From Eurosta solidaginis (lineage: Eukaryota > Arthropoda > Insecta > Diptera > Tephritidae): 64,000 nt of DNA. The position numbers and the translations under genes are program-made. The notes below the pieces were generated by a model. It searched no databases. It worked only from the letters and a program-made list of their open reading frames with translations, and was not told the origin of the DNA. The stretch is from contig NC_090319.1 of NCBI RefSeq assembly GCF_040869045.1, forward strand, positions 380,261,601-380,325,600, in the 5' to 3' direction. This document shows positions 24,445 to 35,439 of the stretch, in pieces (the first letter of the stretch is position 1; every line of letters starts with the position of its first letter).

Positions 24445-24918
24445 TCATGTGCACGTCTCGCCTTCGCTTAATTTCGCCCAGTCTACGGAGCAAGCTTCAA
24501 GGGATGTGCCCTTTTTAGCTAGTTCATCCGCTTTTCCATTCCAATCTATTATCATATGCCCTGGGACCCAATATAGATGTATGCTTCTCCCTGTCCCGGT
24601 TCTCTCCAGAGACTGCTTACACTCTAACACGCATTTAGATGCTGTGCTATTCGAGATTATTGCCTTAATTGCTGCTTGACTGTCAATATAAAAGTTAACA
24701 CGATTGCAGCTTGGGCTATTTTCTTCCAGGGTTTCTACTGCTTTGGTTACGGCTACTATTTCCCCTTGGAAAACGCTACAGTAATCCGGTAACCTATAGG
24801 ATCTGTGTATTTCCGAATCAGCACAGTATACCACCCCTACTCCTTCCACTACTTTGGAACCATCTGTGTACACATGTATCGCCTCGTCCGCCTTTTGAGC
24901 ACCCTTGCAACCGTCCAC
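24445..24918 (-). CDS. LINE RNase H domain
   Basis: This 157-codon open part of the LINE polyprotein encodes a complete RNase H fold. It contains YTDGSKVVEGVGVVY (catalytic Asp), CSVFQGEIVAVTKAVE (Glu), FYIDSQAAIKAI (Asp) and WVPGHMIIDWNGKADELAKK (His/Asp). It would degrade the RNA strand during target-primed reverse transcription. It is the best preserved part of the element. The start codon shown is internal, because in the intact element this is the C-terminal part of ORF2. The neighbouring RT frame at 25226-25438 is out of register, so no continuous protein results. Confidence 0.85.
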   Translation of the reverse strand: MDGCKGAQKADEAIHVYTDGSKVVEGVGVVYCADSEIHRSYRLPDYCSVFQGEIVAVTKAVETLEENSPSCNRVNFYIDSQAAIKAIISNSTASKCVLECKQSLERTGTGRSIHLYWVPGHMIIDWNGKADELAKKGTSLEACSVDWAKLSEGETCT

Positions 24919-25225
24919 CTCTATTGTGGCCTTAAGATCGCCCTCGAAGCGCAGATAGGGAATCAGGTAGTCTGTTCGTCTTGTGATTGATGACCCTATA
25001 CTACTATGGCCGTATGGTCGGCGCTCAAGCTGCCCTGAGGGACCGACCCTGGTTGCAGTTGTTAACGCTATGTTCTTTGCTACCAGATTTCTACAGGTGG
25101 AATGTGCAGAATGGCATACAGTGCAGCTGTCGGGGTTGTTTTCAAGGCTCCCGTAATGCTAAGCATTGATAGTCTGCATACCCCCTCTAATTTTTTGAGG
25201 TAGGTTGCTTTTTTGTGGCTTTCCA

Positions 25226-26006
25226 TCAAACAAGAAGTAGGATAGGGCTTATAATCGCTGTAAAAACCCAATAAGAAAGAGAGGGCGATAAGCCCCACGT
25301 ACACCCCAGCATTCTTTTACATGCACAAAGCGCCGTTGAAGCCTTCTTCACCCTATCCTCCACGTTGAGCTTCCATGACAGCTTACTGTCTAAGATGATC
25401 CCTATATACTTTGTGCAAGGTTTCTCTTGTAGGGTCACCCCTCCTAACTTAGGCCTGATCCAATTTGGGACCTCTTTGTAAACAAGACCATATCCGTCTT
25501 ATCCGCGTTGACTTTCAACCCGACATTTGATGTCCAGGTATGAATATCCCGAAGCGCCCGATCAATCAAAGAGCTAATCGTTAGAAGGCATTTCCCACTT
25601 ATGACAATTGCAACGTCATCTGCGTAAGGCGTACGTTTTACGGGTCCCTCGAATCGCCTGAGCAGTTGGTTGATGACCAGCGTCCACAGCAGAGGTGATA
25701 GCACCCCTCCCTGCGGCGTTCCCCTATCCGCTGATTTCGTGGCCTCGTACAATCTCCATTGTGATATAATCTTCCCGCAATTTAACATGAGCATAATAGA
25801 GCATATTCCTTATATTCCAGGGCTTTCTCTATGCTCATTACCACCATGTGCAATGCGGTGTCTACCGACTTGCCTTTGGTGTACGCATGTTGTGCTGTGG
25901 AGAGCAGGTTTTCATCCACGTTGGACTTTATGTACACATCTACCAGTTTTGAGCAGAAATGAGAGCAGTTCTCCAAGAGTGCGATAGATAATTCAGTGTT
26001 ATGCAC
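25226..26006 (-). pseudogene. LINE reverse transcriptase, broken, motif A deleted
   Basis: Fingers: STAQHAYTKGKSVDTALHMV (26006-25782). Palm: GTPQGGVLSPLLWTLVINQL and the catalytic YADDVAIVISG box (25794-25444). Thumb side: KYIGIILDSKLSWKLN (25438-25226). Between EYALL and MLNCGKIISQW about 60 residues are missing, including the motif A aspartate region that survives as VFLGIARAFNNV in the related fragment at 61050. Frame changes occur near 25785 and 25440. Confidence 0.85.
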
Positions 26007-27127
26007 CCATCGAATATTATTTTAAGCCATTCCACGGCCGCCCTACTTGAAACTTGTAGCATGGCCGGGAATGTATCATCTGGGCCCGGCGATTTAAACT
26101 TAGAAAACGTCTTCACTGCCCATTCGATCTTGGTATCGGTCACCAAGCCCGGCACTACCCGCTCCGTGTTCGAAGTGTGAGTGCTGTCTGCTGGCTCTTC
26201 TAAATCATCTCCCGATGGGAAATTTGTATCGGGAAGTACCTCAAGGGATTCCTCACTATTACGTGACCATTCCCCGTTCTCTTTCTTTATTAGTCCCTGG
26301 ACTATATTTCCCCTTGCTAGGACTTTTCTCAACCGTGCTGTTTCGCTGGAGCACTCTATGTCCGTACAGAAAGTTTTCCATGAGATTCTCTTCGCCCTAG
26401 AAATTTCACGCTTGTAGATCCTCAGTAGATCCCAGTACTCGTCCCGAGATGCTTCGCTTTCCGCTGTCTTTGCTAGCTTAAACATTTCTTTTACCTGTCT
26501 TCTTAGAAGGCTCAGCTCATTGCTCCACCATGGCGGCTTTACTTTTCCTCTGAATCTTCTTAGAGGGCAAGCTTTGTTATACGCAGTCATAAGCGTCCTT
26601 GTTAGGAATTTATTAGACTCCTGCAGCTCTTCCACATTGGCAACCTCTTTGGGTTGTCCAGGTTTCGTTTCTACCTGTTTCTGGAATTTATTCCAGTTTG
26701 TTGACCTAGGGTTTCTAAAGGTTCCTCCCTTCTCTACCTTCTTCAGGGGGATGCTGAAGCTGATATACGCATGGTCGGAGAAGGATGGTCTATCAAGAAC
26801 CATCCAATCATACCTTGATATATCACGTTCGGAGCTCAGTGTAATATCCAAAACATTGCTGGATGTTGGACATTTCCCCTGTTGGCTATCTGCAAATTGG
26901 TTTGCAGGATGTAACAAAATAGAGATTCGCCTCTCTGGTTCGTATCTGCTCCTCCCCACGCATTGTGATACGCAATCCGCGCTAAGTCCAGAAACCTTTC
27001 CTCCCGATGAGAGCCACGGCTCCTGGATCAGCGCCACGTCAAACGAACCCTCCTCAAGGATTAGGAGGAGTTCCCTCGACGCCACTTTACTGTGTTGGAG
27101 GTTTATCTGTAGAACTCGCAGCATCAT
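25940..27127 (-). pseudogene. LINE endonuclease to RT N-terminus, internally deleted
   Basis: A 395-codon open frame starts LRVLQINLQHSKVASRELL...VALIQEPWL, the apurinic/apyrimidinic endonuclease N-terminus with its Asn and Glu metal ligands. It jumps from RRISILLHPANQF to SNVLDITLSS and ends the domain with FSDHAYISFSI. The central part that carries the GTDANAHH-type motif in the LINE at 38962 is missing, so the nuclease is inactive although the frame is open. The rest is the linker into RT (PPWWSNELSLLRRQVKEMFK, FSKFKSPGPDDTFPAML). Confidence 0.85.
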
Positions 27128-27192
27128 TGGGCTGTTTGTCCCCCTCCAGCAACTTCGTCGTGACGTCTTCGTCCTCCCATTGCCCTTTTGGT

Positions 27193-28528
27193 TTAGAGTT
27201 TTCGAGGCCCCCTTCTTGCAAATTGCGACTTCTTTTCTCGGATCGTAAATGCTGTGCCGGGTTCCTCTGTGCGACTCGCAGCACCATTTGGCTGTTGGTC
27301 CTCTTCTAACACCTTCGTGGTGACGTCGGCGACCTCCACCTGTCCTTTTTCTCTTAGGATTTTGAGGTCTTTCACGACTTCGTCCACTTCTAGCATGTTA
27401 GGATTGTTATCCTCCGGACTTCTTTTCCTGAGTCGCATGTAAATTTTTCCTGTACCCCAGGACATTTTGCAAAGCTGCGTTCAAAATATATCCTCCGTCT
27501 GCTTGTTTATTTGGAAGATGTAGAACCGACCTTCCTCAGTAGGCCGAGATACAGTAAGCACCTTCAAATCCTCTGTCGGTATGTTCGGATTCTGATTCTG
27601 CAGAAGCCGCTTTATCCACCACCTCAAACCCCGCGTTCGTGTCTTGCGTTTGGAGGTTGGGAACTACTTCCTCCAGCCACCGCAAGCTCACGATGTTGTT
27701 GCACGCTATCATCTTCACACCATTATACCACCCGCCTGGACCAAAGGTTGGGGCTTACTTTGTTGTTCCCGCATCATCTTAACCATTAAGCTAATAAGCT
27801 CCCTTTCTAAAGATCTCCTATTTTCAGTAGTCATCTGTTCGAAAGGACTGCTACGAGCAACCAGTGCAACAACAACAACAGCAACCAGTGCAACAGTCAG
27901 TGTCTGCTTTGTCACATCATTCTGCCATTAATCGCTCCTTCCTCCTCGTACCGGTTGCAGTACCGAGTGTTTCTCGTAGCAAAACCTTTTGAACTGGCTT
28001 TGACCAACTTGTACCGCTTCATGAGCCCATTCCAAGCGCTCGACCTCCACTTCTGTTGGGTCGACCACTGCTCCCAGGCATTGACAATTCTTAGTGCTGC
28101 ATGGTACTTCGAGAGAGCTCTATTACTTCCTCTGCTCCGTACCCTTCTCCACTCTACTATTCCGTTTTCATTTGCGTGGTTTTCCAACACGGCGTTCATT
28201 GTATGAGCACTACTCTCGCTCCCCGAGTCCGACGCATCGCTTAATGCGTGTCGTCCTTGGCTTGCGACTCAGTCCTCTTATCATCCTCCTTATTACAATT
28301 TGGTAATGAGTCTTTCATCTTGGTTGTACGACCACCTGCCCGACAAGGCGGGCTCAGCCGTCCAGTATTATAATCGGGGAAAGAACCGTCAGCCACAGCA
28401 GCGCCCCTTACTGTTGTAAGGCCCTCAATACTTCCCGAGGTGGCTCGATATCGGGAAGGCTCCGTTCGAATACAGCCGAATTTATCCCCTGGCTGCAAAT
28501 CGTCCAATAGACACGGTCCGCATAACAC
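27193..28528 (-). pseudogene. LINE ORF1-like region, fragmented
   Basis: Several short reverse frames follow in element order: LDDLQPGDKFGC...PDYNTGRLSPPCRAGG (28528-28241), WRRVRSRGSNRALSKYHAAL (28199-27912), then further pieces at 27915-27715, 27718-27536 and 27465-27193. Stops and shifts break them. No CCHC knuckle is visible. Assignment to ORF1 rests on position only. Confidence 0.55.
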
Positions 28529-28692
28529 CCTTCATTAGGGGGTTGACAGTTCTTGGTCACCGACATTCCGCCGCCCTCCTATGAGGCGAAACGGCGTAGA
28601 TGTCAGTACTAAACAGCTCCGCCTCATAGTCGGGCGCTATGGAGATCGACTAAGCCTCACCACCAACGACAAAGTGCATACCCTAGTGAGGG

Positions 28693-28706
28693 CGCGCAAA
28701 CACTTA
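28693..28706. repeat. Target-site duplication of LINE, right copy
   Basis: CGCGCAAACACTTA, matching 24059-24072. Confidence 0.85.
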
Positions 28707-29245
28707 TGTTCACAATTTTTTTTTTTTGTGCGTACACAACATTCACCAACCACATGAAAATCGCCAACTTCAACTGCAAATAACTCCGGATAGATAAAAT
28801 TTTTCCTTCCCGCCTTCGGATTATATTTGTCGAGGTCAATACGCGTCTTTTGACACCTCTCTCGATATTTTGGTAGCGTATTAGCAGCAAACCCCTCAAC
28901 TAGACTTTTACCGTGAAAATAAAATATGTTTTATATTAAGTTTCAGCTTTTTGACAGATAGCTCATAGAAAATTATATAAAAAAAAATGCAACCATATTT
29001 AAACCTATTTTATTTTGATTTGACTGAAAGGCTTATTTTTTTCTTAGATAGGACACCTTCGACACGATTTATATATAACATGGCAACTCTAATTGACGGT
29101 GCAGTTGACAGCTAAATTGACAATTAAAATGCTTCAAAATCGCACAAGACTGTTTTTGGAATATTTTTTGATTAACAGAAAACGTGAATAGGTACAGTTT
29201 AAAATTAAATTAAATTAAATTAAACCCACATTTAACAGCAATCGG
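28707..29245. other. Intergenic, upstream of CHORD
   Basis: 28740-28920 resembles 32690-32910 (for example the stretch with ACGCGTCTTTTGACAC versus ACACGTCTTTTAATAC, and GTAAAA/CCGAAAATAA words), so the LINE landed in an older repeat. The remainder is unique-looking promoter-side sequence. Confidence 0.5.
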
Positions 29246-29253
29246 TATAAAAG
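29246..29253 (+). promoter_or_regulatory. Candidate TATA box of CHORD gene
   Basis: TATAAAAG lies 42 bp before the first exon's ATG. A start site about 30 bp downstream would leave a very short 5' leader. Confidence 0.4.
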
Positions 29254-29294
29254 CAAGTAGGATTATTCTTTACTTTACCACAAGTAGAACAAAA

Positions 29295-30625
29295 ATGCAG
29301 CACTGCTATAATCGGGGATGTGGGCAAACCTTTGACCCAGAAAAGAACACGGACGGTAATTAAATCGAGAAATTTCTAGAAAAGTCATTTGCACTTCTCT
29401 TAAATTTTGTTTGCAGAATCCTGCTGCCATCATCCTGGCGAGCCATACTTTCATGACGCCTACAAAGGCTGGTCTTGCTGCAACAAAAAGTCTGTAGACT
29501 TTACTGAATTTTTGAACATCAAAGGCTGTAAACTCTCAAAACATTCAAATGTCAAGCCACCAGACCCAGTAAAACCTGCAAAAAATGAGGATACAACTAT
29601 AGTAGAAGTGCGCGCACCCATTAGAGAATCAATGCCAAGGCCACCAATTGATACGCCAATGACGAATGTGGGTGCTATAGTGGCAGATGATTTAAAGCAA
29701 GCAATAGATAACATAGGAACCAAGGCGATTGATGTTAGCGAAGAAAGTGCCACAGCGGCAGGGTAGGATTGGTGCAGAGAAAATAATAAATGCATTTAAA
29801 ATTATACATCTGTATTTTTATATAGCGAAGTCCCTATAGGCACCGCATGCAAGACCAAAGGTTGTATGTATTCATACAGTGGTACAGCTGTAGATAATAG
29901 TGAATGTGTATATCATCCCGGCGCACCAATTTTCCATGAAGGCATGAAGTATTGGTCATGTTGTCAACGAAAAACCAGTGATTTTGCCGCGTTTATGGCA
30001 CAAAAAGGATGTGCATGCGGTGAGCACAAGTGGTTCAAAGAGGTAATTATAACACAAATGTATGTAAATAGATTACTAAAATTTTATGAATTTTAGGACG
30101 ATGATAACCAAGTAGTTACTTGTCGGTATGATTGGCACCAAACGTCCACTAATGTTATTGTATCAATATATGCAAAGAAGTATCATTATAAATTGAGCAA
30201 AATTGAGGTAAATCCAATACGTTTACATGTGAATCTGGTATTTCCTGAACAAGAAAACGCACAATACCATTTAGAACTAGAGTTACGTGGAGTGAGTAGA
30301 ATACATAGAATAGAAGCTTTGTATTTAGATATGTATTGTAAAAATGTGATTTTTGCAGATAATCGACACAAGTAAAACCACTGTTCATATGTATGCTTCC
30401 AAAGTTGAGATAACCATGCCGAAAGCCGAACCGGGCTCATGGACAAAATTAGACTTCCCGCGTGAAAAACTACCACCTGCACAAACACCAGGCGGAAATA
30501 AGGCCAATAACTGTAATCAACGAAAAGGTTCAGAATCAGATGACGGTTTTAATTTGGATGATATTGAAGCAATAAACACCGGCTTCAAACTAACTGACAT
30601 AAGTAACAAACACAACTTGGACTAA
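29295..30625 (+). CDS. CHORD: CHORD-domain Hsp90 co-chaperone (CHORDC1/morgana family), five exons
   Basis: The exons that keep frame and GT/AG ends are 29295-29355, 29417-29762, 29826-30042, 30097-30291 and 30359-30625. Together they give 361 residues, close to the usual length of fly and vertebrate family members. Residues 4-65 form the first zinc-binding CHORD (CYNRGCGQTFDPEK, CCHHPGEPYFHDAYKGWSCC, KGCKLSKH). Residues 144-204 form the second (CKTKGC, VYHPGAPIFHEGMKYWSCC, KGCACGEHKW). Residues about 212-305 are a CS (p23-like) domain (CRYDWHQTSTNVIVSIYAKK, ending KLDFP). The tail is acidic and polar. Family members bind the Hsp90 nucleotide domain and act in centrosome control and stress signalling. 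The gene looks intact. It converges on the RWDD1-like gene 260 bp away. Confidence 0.95.
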
Positions 30626-30799
30626 ATATGTGGATAGACAAAAATAAGAAGAAAAAACACCACGTCCATATATATAAAGTTTTGCAAACGTTTACTTAAT
30701 ATACACTTACTCGATATACGTATTGCCGATATTTCATATTTTATACGGTTCTTTATCAGCCACCCAAATTAACCACAAATGAAATGTAATGCTTATGTA

Positions 30800-30805
30800 A
30801 ATAAA
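30800..30805 (+). terminator. Poly(A) signal of CHORD gene
   Basis: AATAAA lies 175 bp after the CHORD stop codon, in the short gap between the two convergent genes. Confidence 0.55.
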
Positions 30806-30885
30806 GGCAATTATTTAAAACCATTCAGGTATAACATATGAATATTTATAAATGTTGAACAATTCCATATGCATCTATATAAGAC

Positions 30886-31671
30886 CTAATCATCAGCGCC
30901 GGGCACCCAATCTTCATCGTCTGAATCATCGCCCAATTCTAAATCACCAAGATCTTGAAAAAGAGATTCATCGATTTTGACATTCTCAATAGAATCGCCA
31001 GCTTCAAGTAAGAATTTAATATCTGAGTCGATGAGCGTAGTATCACGAAGGAATAACTCTTTACCCGTGAGCTTTTTACCACTATTACTCTTTTCTCGTT
31101 TAGCTGCTATGCCGGTACTCTCCTCGAACTCTGTACGCCAGTTAAGGAACGATTCAACCGTGACGCGCGTACCTTCGAATTTCTTGCGCTCAGCTTCTTC
31201 CGTCTCTATAAGCTTGCGAGCACGTTCTTCTTCTTCATGCAATTTATAATCATCCCAGCGTTCATTCAGCCATTCCTGTGCAGTACTTACTAAAGAGAAT
31301 ATCATTTCCATTCCTAAATTTTCTTCAATCGTTTTTTTAAGATGCTCCAAAAGTTTTTGTTCATACATATCTTCTAAATTAACCGGATCTTCTATAGCCA
31401 CTTCAGGTGCTTCATCGGGATAATTTGGTGTGTATGTGAATACGAGCTTACACGCTAAACCACTGGATTCCTCCTCATCATTATATTCTTCTGTTGCAAT
31501 AGATATGCTGAATTTATAAAAAGGCTCCCTCTCTAGCACTGTAAGCAAAAAAGAAGTTTGTGTATATTGTTGGAATAGCGGCCGCACTTACAAACCATCG
31601 ATTTCACTGCAATATATAGATTCCAGTGCTTCAATTTCATTCTCTTGATCTTCTTTGTGGTCTCTGCTCAT
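30886..31671 (-). CDS. RWD domain-containing protein 1 (RWDD1/DFRP2 family), two exons
   Basis: Exon 1 (31671-31596) encodes MSREHKEDQENEIEALESIY..., the start of an RWD domain. Exon 2 (31538-30886) completes it with LVFTYTPNYPDEAPEVAIED and NLGMEMIFSLVSTAQEWLNE. A charged helix (EEEERARKLIETEEAERKKF) follows, then the DFRP2-type segment VTVESFLNWRTEFEEST, and an acidic C-terminus ending DDEDWVPGADD. With donor G|GTTTGT and acceptor ACAG the protein is 242 residues, the usual length of RWDD1. A second choice (donor GTAAGT at 31589, acceptor CTAG at 31533) also keeps frame and changes one or two residues at the joint. RWDD1 binds and stabilises the GTPase DRG2 and associates with ribosomes; that is family knowledge. 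A MITE lies 75 bp upstream of the ATG. Confidence 0.92.
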
Positions 31672-31737
31672 ATTTATTATATGCTGCAATTTTTTTCCTC
31701 CTAAAATCTGATACAATTCTCGCCAAATGAAATTTAA

Positions 31738-32026
31738 TTAAAATGCATAGCGTACCTATACAAGTGTGTTCACTAAGCGATAAACGTCAAAACTACAAAC
31801 AGCCTCGCTCACCTGATGGAAATCTCAGGTCTAGAGTCGCATTTTTGGTCTCAACGACAACATTTTTGACTACCAATCGTCTCGACTTTTTCAATTTTTC
31901 AATCATTCGGCGCATTCGGTAATGGTATCCATTTTGAATTCGCTGTCATTCCGAATCTAGCGAGTGCCTGTCAGAATGCTTGACAGATAAGTCAACACAC
32001 TTGTACTTGTACACTATGTTAAAATG
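31738..32026. mobile_element. 273-bp MITE with 8-bp target duplication, RWDD1 promoter side
   Basis: The element is 31746-32018, flanked by TTAAAATG on both sides (31738-31745, 32019-32026). The terminal inverted repeats are CATAGCGTACCTATACAAGT and, reversed from the right end, CATAGTGTACAAGTACAAGT, both followed by GTG. There is no coding capacity. The 8-bp duplication fits hAT- or P-type transposases; the CATAG start fits neither consensus exactly. Nearly identical copy at 35017-35289; rearranged piece at 38334-38520. Confidence 0.9.
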
Positions 32027-32038
32027 TTTCCTGTGACT

Positions 32039-32290
32039 AGTGATGGAACGATATTTCGCTATTGGTGATTGCATCGCCGCCATTGATAAATCGCTAATAG
32101 CTATTGCAATCCAAATATATCAGTGATTGGGGATTTTCCTTCATTCGATTCTTTTGAATGACAATCACCTCTGGCAGAATATCGCCAATAGCGATTGGCG
32201 ATTTTCTTCGGCATGATATTCTAATAAAATAAAAATAAACTAATAGTGATAGCGGCGATGCAATCATCGACAGGGAAATATCGTTTTTCT
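32039..32290. mobile_element. Inverted-repeat MITE remnant (TGATGGAACGATA type)
   Basis: The left part AACGATATTTCGCTATTGGT ... GATTGCATCGCCGCC is answered on the right by GCGGCGATGCAATCATCGAC ... GGAAATATCGTTTTTCT. The outer TGATGGAACGAT resembles ends of hAT elements. The copy at 33680-33891 has a related right end. Confidence 0.6.
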
Positions 32291-33679
32291 GACTGAGTAA
32301 AAAAGTTTATTGGATACAAAAAGGAATAATTTTCTTGAAAATTGGAAAAAATATACTTTTAAAAAAGTTTGCCAGCTATTATCGAAAAATCGGGATAGTT
32401 GTCTTAAGAACTGAACAACGAACAAAATTTCTCGTTAACAGATAATGGTAAATAAGGGCTGCTTTTGTGCAGACAAATTAAGTAAACGGCGAACGGAACA
32501 AAGCAAACTTGTGCAACAACAATTTCGACGACGAAGTGATGTATAATAATTGCAAAAAATGGTTTTGCAATGGGCGTAGAAGCACATCTAACCTTTCTGG
32601 CTTATAAAAAATTACTCTGGGTGGATCCAACACCGGTTTGGGGATCAAAAAAAATGCGCACAGAACACCTTTCTGCATTAATGTGTGTGTGTGTGTACAT
32701 CAAATGTGGCAAAAAAAACAACAACCACATGGAAATTTGAACCAATTTTTTGCTTATATCTTTTGACAGAAATAAAAATTTAATTTTCGCTTCGGATTCT
32801 TAAAACGAAGGTCGAGACACGTCTTTTAATACGACCTTTGCTAAATTTCGATGAAAATTAGGTGGTGCACCGTCTGGTAAAACGTTACCGAAAATAATGC
32901 ATGTGTTATTCATAGTTTAATACTTCCAGGCTGTAGCCGTTAACAATTTTATAAAATTTGTGTTTTTGGTGGAACAATAAAAGAATTATAGAAACATATA
33001 ACACTCGTCTTATTGAGACAGATTAACTCAAAGTATACGTTTTTTGGGAGAATGCAATTCAAGCTGTGTCATATGGTTGAATTCTCCGGCTAATTTGTAG
33101 GGCACTAAAGTGGGTGGCTAATTTTCTGCTAAAGAATATTTTTAAATTAGTTTGAAGAATTTGCTATATTTTTCTTTAAAAATTGATCCACTTTACTATA
33201 CAAATATTATGCAGCCAAATACAATTTTCAGAATAAATTCCTACGGAGTATTTCTGAAAACATCGGTGTAGTATAATATAGTAAATAAATCATGTTTTTA
33301 TGGTGTTACATATACAGATTTATTTCGGATTGATTCATCTTACATTTAAAAATCAAAGCATTTTCAATTGGCAAAATTTATAAAACAAAGATGCATATAC
33401 ATCTATTTCCGCCAGTTTCATCTCATTGAGTGTAATACGAGTCTGAACATATTGTCGTCAGCCAGTTAATAATATTGTATCAAAACATCTCAGAAAATAA
33501 GTATTTCACATTACATCAATTTACAATAAAAGGTACATATTTATTTCTTTTTATTCCAATTTTGGTTTATATATTCTGTATACCAAATTAAATTAATGTA
33601 TAACATTCAATCTACTCCGGTAAACAAACTTAAACATTCATTTTTTATAACCAAGTATACAAATAATAGCAGATTCGAT
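32291..33679. other. Intergenic with old repeat fragment
   Basis: 32690-32910 shares text with the LINE target region 28740-28920. A short (TG)n run is at 32681-32696. Nothing else recognised. Confidence 0.5.
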
Positions 33680-33891
33680 TATTAAAGATAAAGCGATCGC
33701 CAAAGCTGTAAAAAATAGCCATATCCATATTCACTGATAGCTCAAAATCGCTGTATCGCCCATCATATCTTCTGTATAGAACCGCTTGTTAAAATATGGC
33801 GATCGCTATAGCTATAAAAAATAACCGCGATTCAAAAATAACCATATCTATTTTCACTGATAGCTCAAAATCGCCATATCGTCCATCACTA
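33680..33891. mobile_element. hAT-like MITE remnant with internal duplication
   Basis: CACTGATAGCTCAAAATCGC followed by a TATCGYCCATCA word occurs twice (about 33736 and 33855). The right end ATCGTCCATCACTA matches the outer end of the element at 32039. Confidence 0.55.
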
Positions 33892-34221
33892 CCTGTGCCC
33901 GACGTTGCACCAGCAGTTTTTAACCAGTTGAGATTTTGACGTTAGAATTGGTGCTACCACTTTGGTCTATTTCAACCAAACCTGATAATTTTTTATGCTT
34001 GGTCTGGCTTCTATCTGGAAAACACCACAGAAGATTGTTTTCAGTGAATTAATACATGTGAATGATAACTAATTGTGATATCTTATCTGTCAAATGCCTG
34101 ACAGGATGTTCAATATGGCTACTTTTTAGCATTTTGACAGGGTGTTCAATATGGCGGCGCCCATCTTCAGCGGGTGATAGAAAGAGATACAGAATGAGAC
34201 AGCGATTGTCAGCGATTGTCA

Positions 34222-34845
34222 GTGAGGCGAGAATACTCCCCATCAGGGAGAGAAATGAGATGCTGACCAAACAGTTTCTGTTGAATACTCAGAAACCTGG
34301 GCATCCCAACAGACATCTGATTGACGAACCAGCACCGCCTAGGGGCTTAAGAGGTCATCTCCGTAAGCATTTTGCGGAATTACGGCACCTGAGAACCCAG
34401 CCGTATGAAGCGAAAAAACACAAGCAGGTCCTTGGTGAACTCCATAGACAGGCGTCGGACCTTTATGTCGGGAATTGCCCGGTGAATCCAGTACTTGAAG
34501 AAAAATATCCAGAACACGCGGAAGAGGAACGCATACTCCCCAGGGAAACGCGTGTCACTCTTGCTCAACTTCGTTCTGGATACTGTTACAGGTTAAACTT
34601 TTACCTATCCAGAATCAACCCCGACATGCAAAATGTATGCCCCGCTTGCAATGTGTCCCCACATGACACCAACCATCTCTTTAATTGTAATGTGGAACCA
34701 ACGCCTCTAACACCCCTTTCCTTATGGTCCACCCCTGTTGAAACGGCAAGTTTCCTTGGACTCCCGTTAGAGGATATTGATGACAATTTGTGATCGGTCG
34801 CGGCTATTAGGTGGGGCGAGCATTGCTACAACAACAACAACAACA
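34222..34845 (+). mobile_element. 5'-truncated LINE, C-terminal coding end
   Basis: An open frame to the TGA at 34791-34793 encodes the C-terminal end of a Jockey/I-like ORF2: RETRVTLAQLRSGYC, LSRINPDMQNVCPACNVSP, HLFNCNVEPTPLTPLSLWST, FLGLPLEDIDDNL. The CxxC...H...C motif is the post-RT zinc-like motif. The upstream part of the 243-codon frame (34062-34221) is flanking DNA read through. The tail is (ACA)n. The target duplication CAGCGATTGTCA is at 34210-34221 and 34846-34857. The insertion is 5'-truncated. Confidence 0.85.
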
Positions 34846-34857
34846 CAGCGATTGTCA

Positions 34858-35008
34858 AATACAAATCAGGTGATCCAATCACTTTGGAATTTTGACGTCT
34901 ATGCAGAAGATATCAACTTAGTTATCATTCACAATGAATTACTATGTTTATACGAGCGCTTATGTCAACTTGATTCAATTCAATTAAATTCAAACAAATA
35001 TATAAACA
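34858..35008. other. Flank between LINE end and MITE
   Basis: Short AT-rich stretch, nothing recognised. Confidence 0.4.
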
Positions 35009-35297
35009 GTTTTAGTCATAGTGTACCTATACAAGTGTGTTCACTAAGCGATATACGTCAAAACTACAAACAGCCTCGCTCACCTGATGGAAATCTCAGG
35101 TCTAGAGTCGCATTTTTGGTCTCAACGACAACATTTTTGACTACCAATCGTATCGACTTTTTCAATTTTTCAATCATTCGGCGCGTTCGGTAATGGTATC
35201 CATTTTGAATTCGCTGTCATTCCGAATCCAGCGAGTGCCTGTCAGAATGCTTGACAGATAAGTCAACACACTTGTACTTGTACACTATGTTTTTAGT
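35009..35297. mobile_element. 273-bp MITE, second copy
   Basis: The element is 35017-35289, the same length and orientation as 31746-32018, with only a handful of base differences. Flanks GTTTTAGT (35009-35016) and TTTTTAGT (35290-35297) match at 7 of 8 bases. Insertion at two unrelated sites with the same 8-bp duplication length confirms the element's ends. Confidence 0.9.
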
Positions 35298-35439
35298 TAG
35301 AGTCTAGAACAGCGGGTGACTGCTAATACACGTCCAAAGATATCGAAACGACGCGTATTGACCTCAGTATAAATAATGTAAAGTTAAAAAGATTAACAAA
35401 AGCCGTGTCTTTTCCGCCTCCAAAAACCGCTTATCATTT

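Larger units (their letters stand above)
24073..28692 (-). mobile_element. LOA/I-type LINE, defective
   Basis: The reverse-strand non-LTR retrotransposon is 4620 bp long, between identical 14-bp target duplications. In element order: a 5' leader (28692-28530), a broken ORF1-like region (28528-27150), an apurinic-type endonuclease, reverse transcriptase, RNase H, and a 3' end closing on CCTAA units at 24073-24090 (minus strand). The RNase H after RT points to the I/LOA group; the clade is my inference. Endonuclease and RT both carry internal deletions, so the copy cannot move itself. It lies about 600 bp upstream of the CHORD start codon, in opposite orientation. Confidence 0.85.

Noticed and set aside
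26520..27248. 242-codon plus-strand frame
   Set aside because: Antisense shadow of the LINE endonuclease frame.
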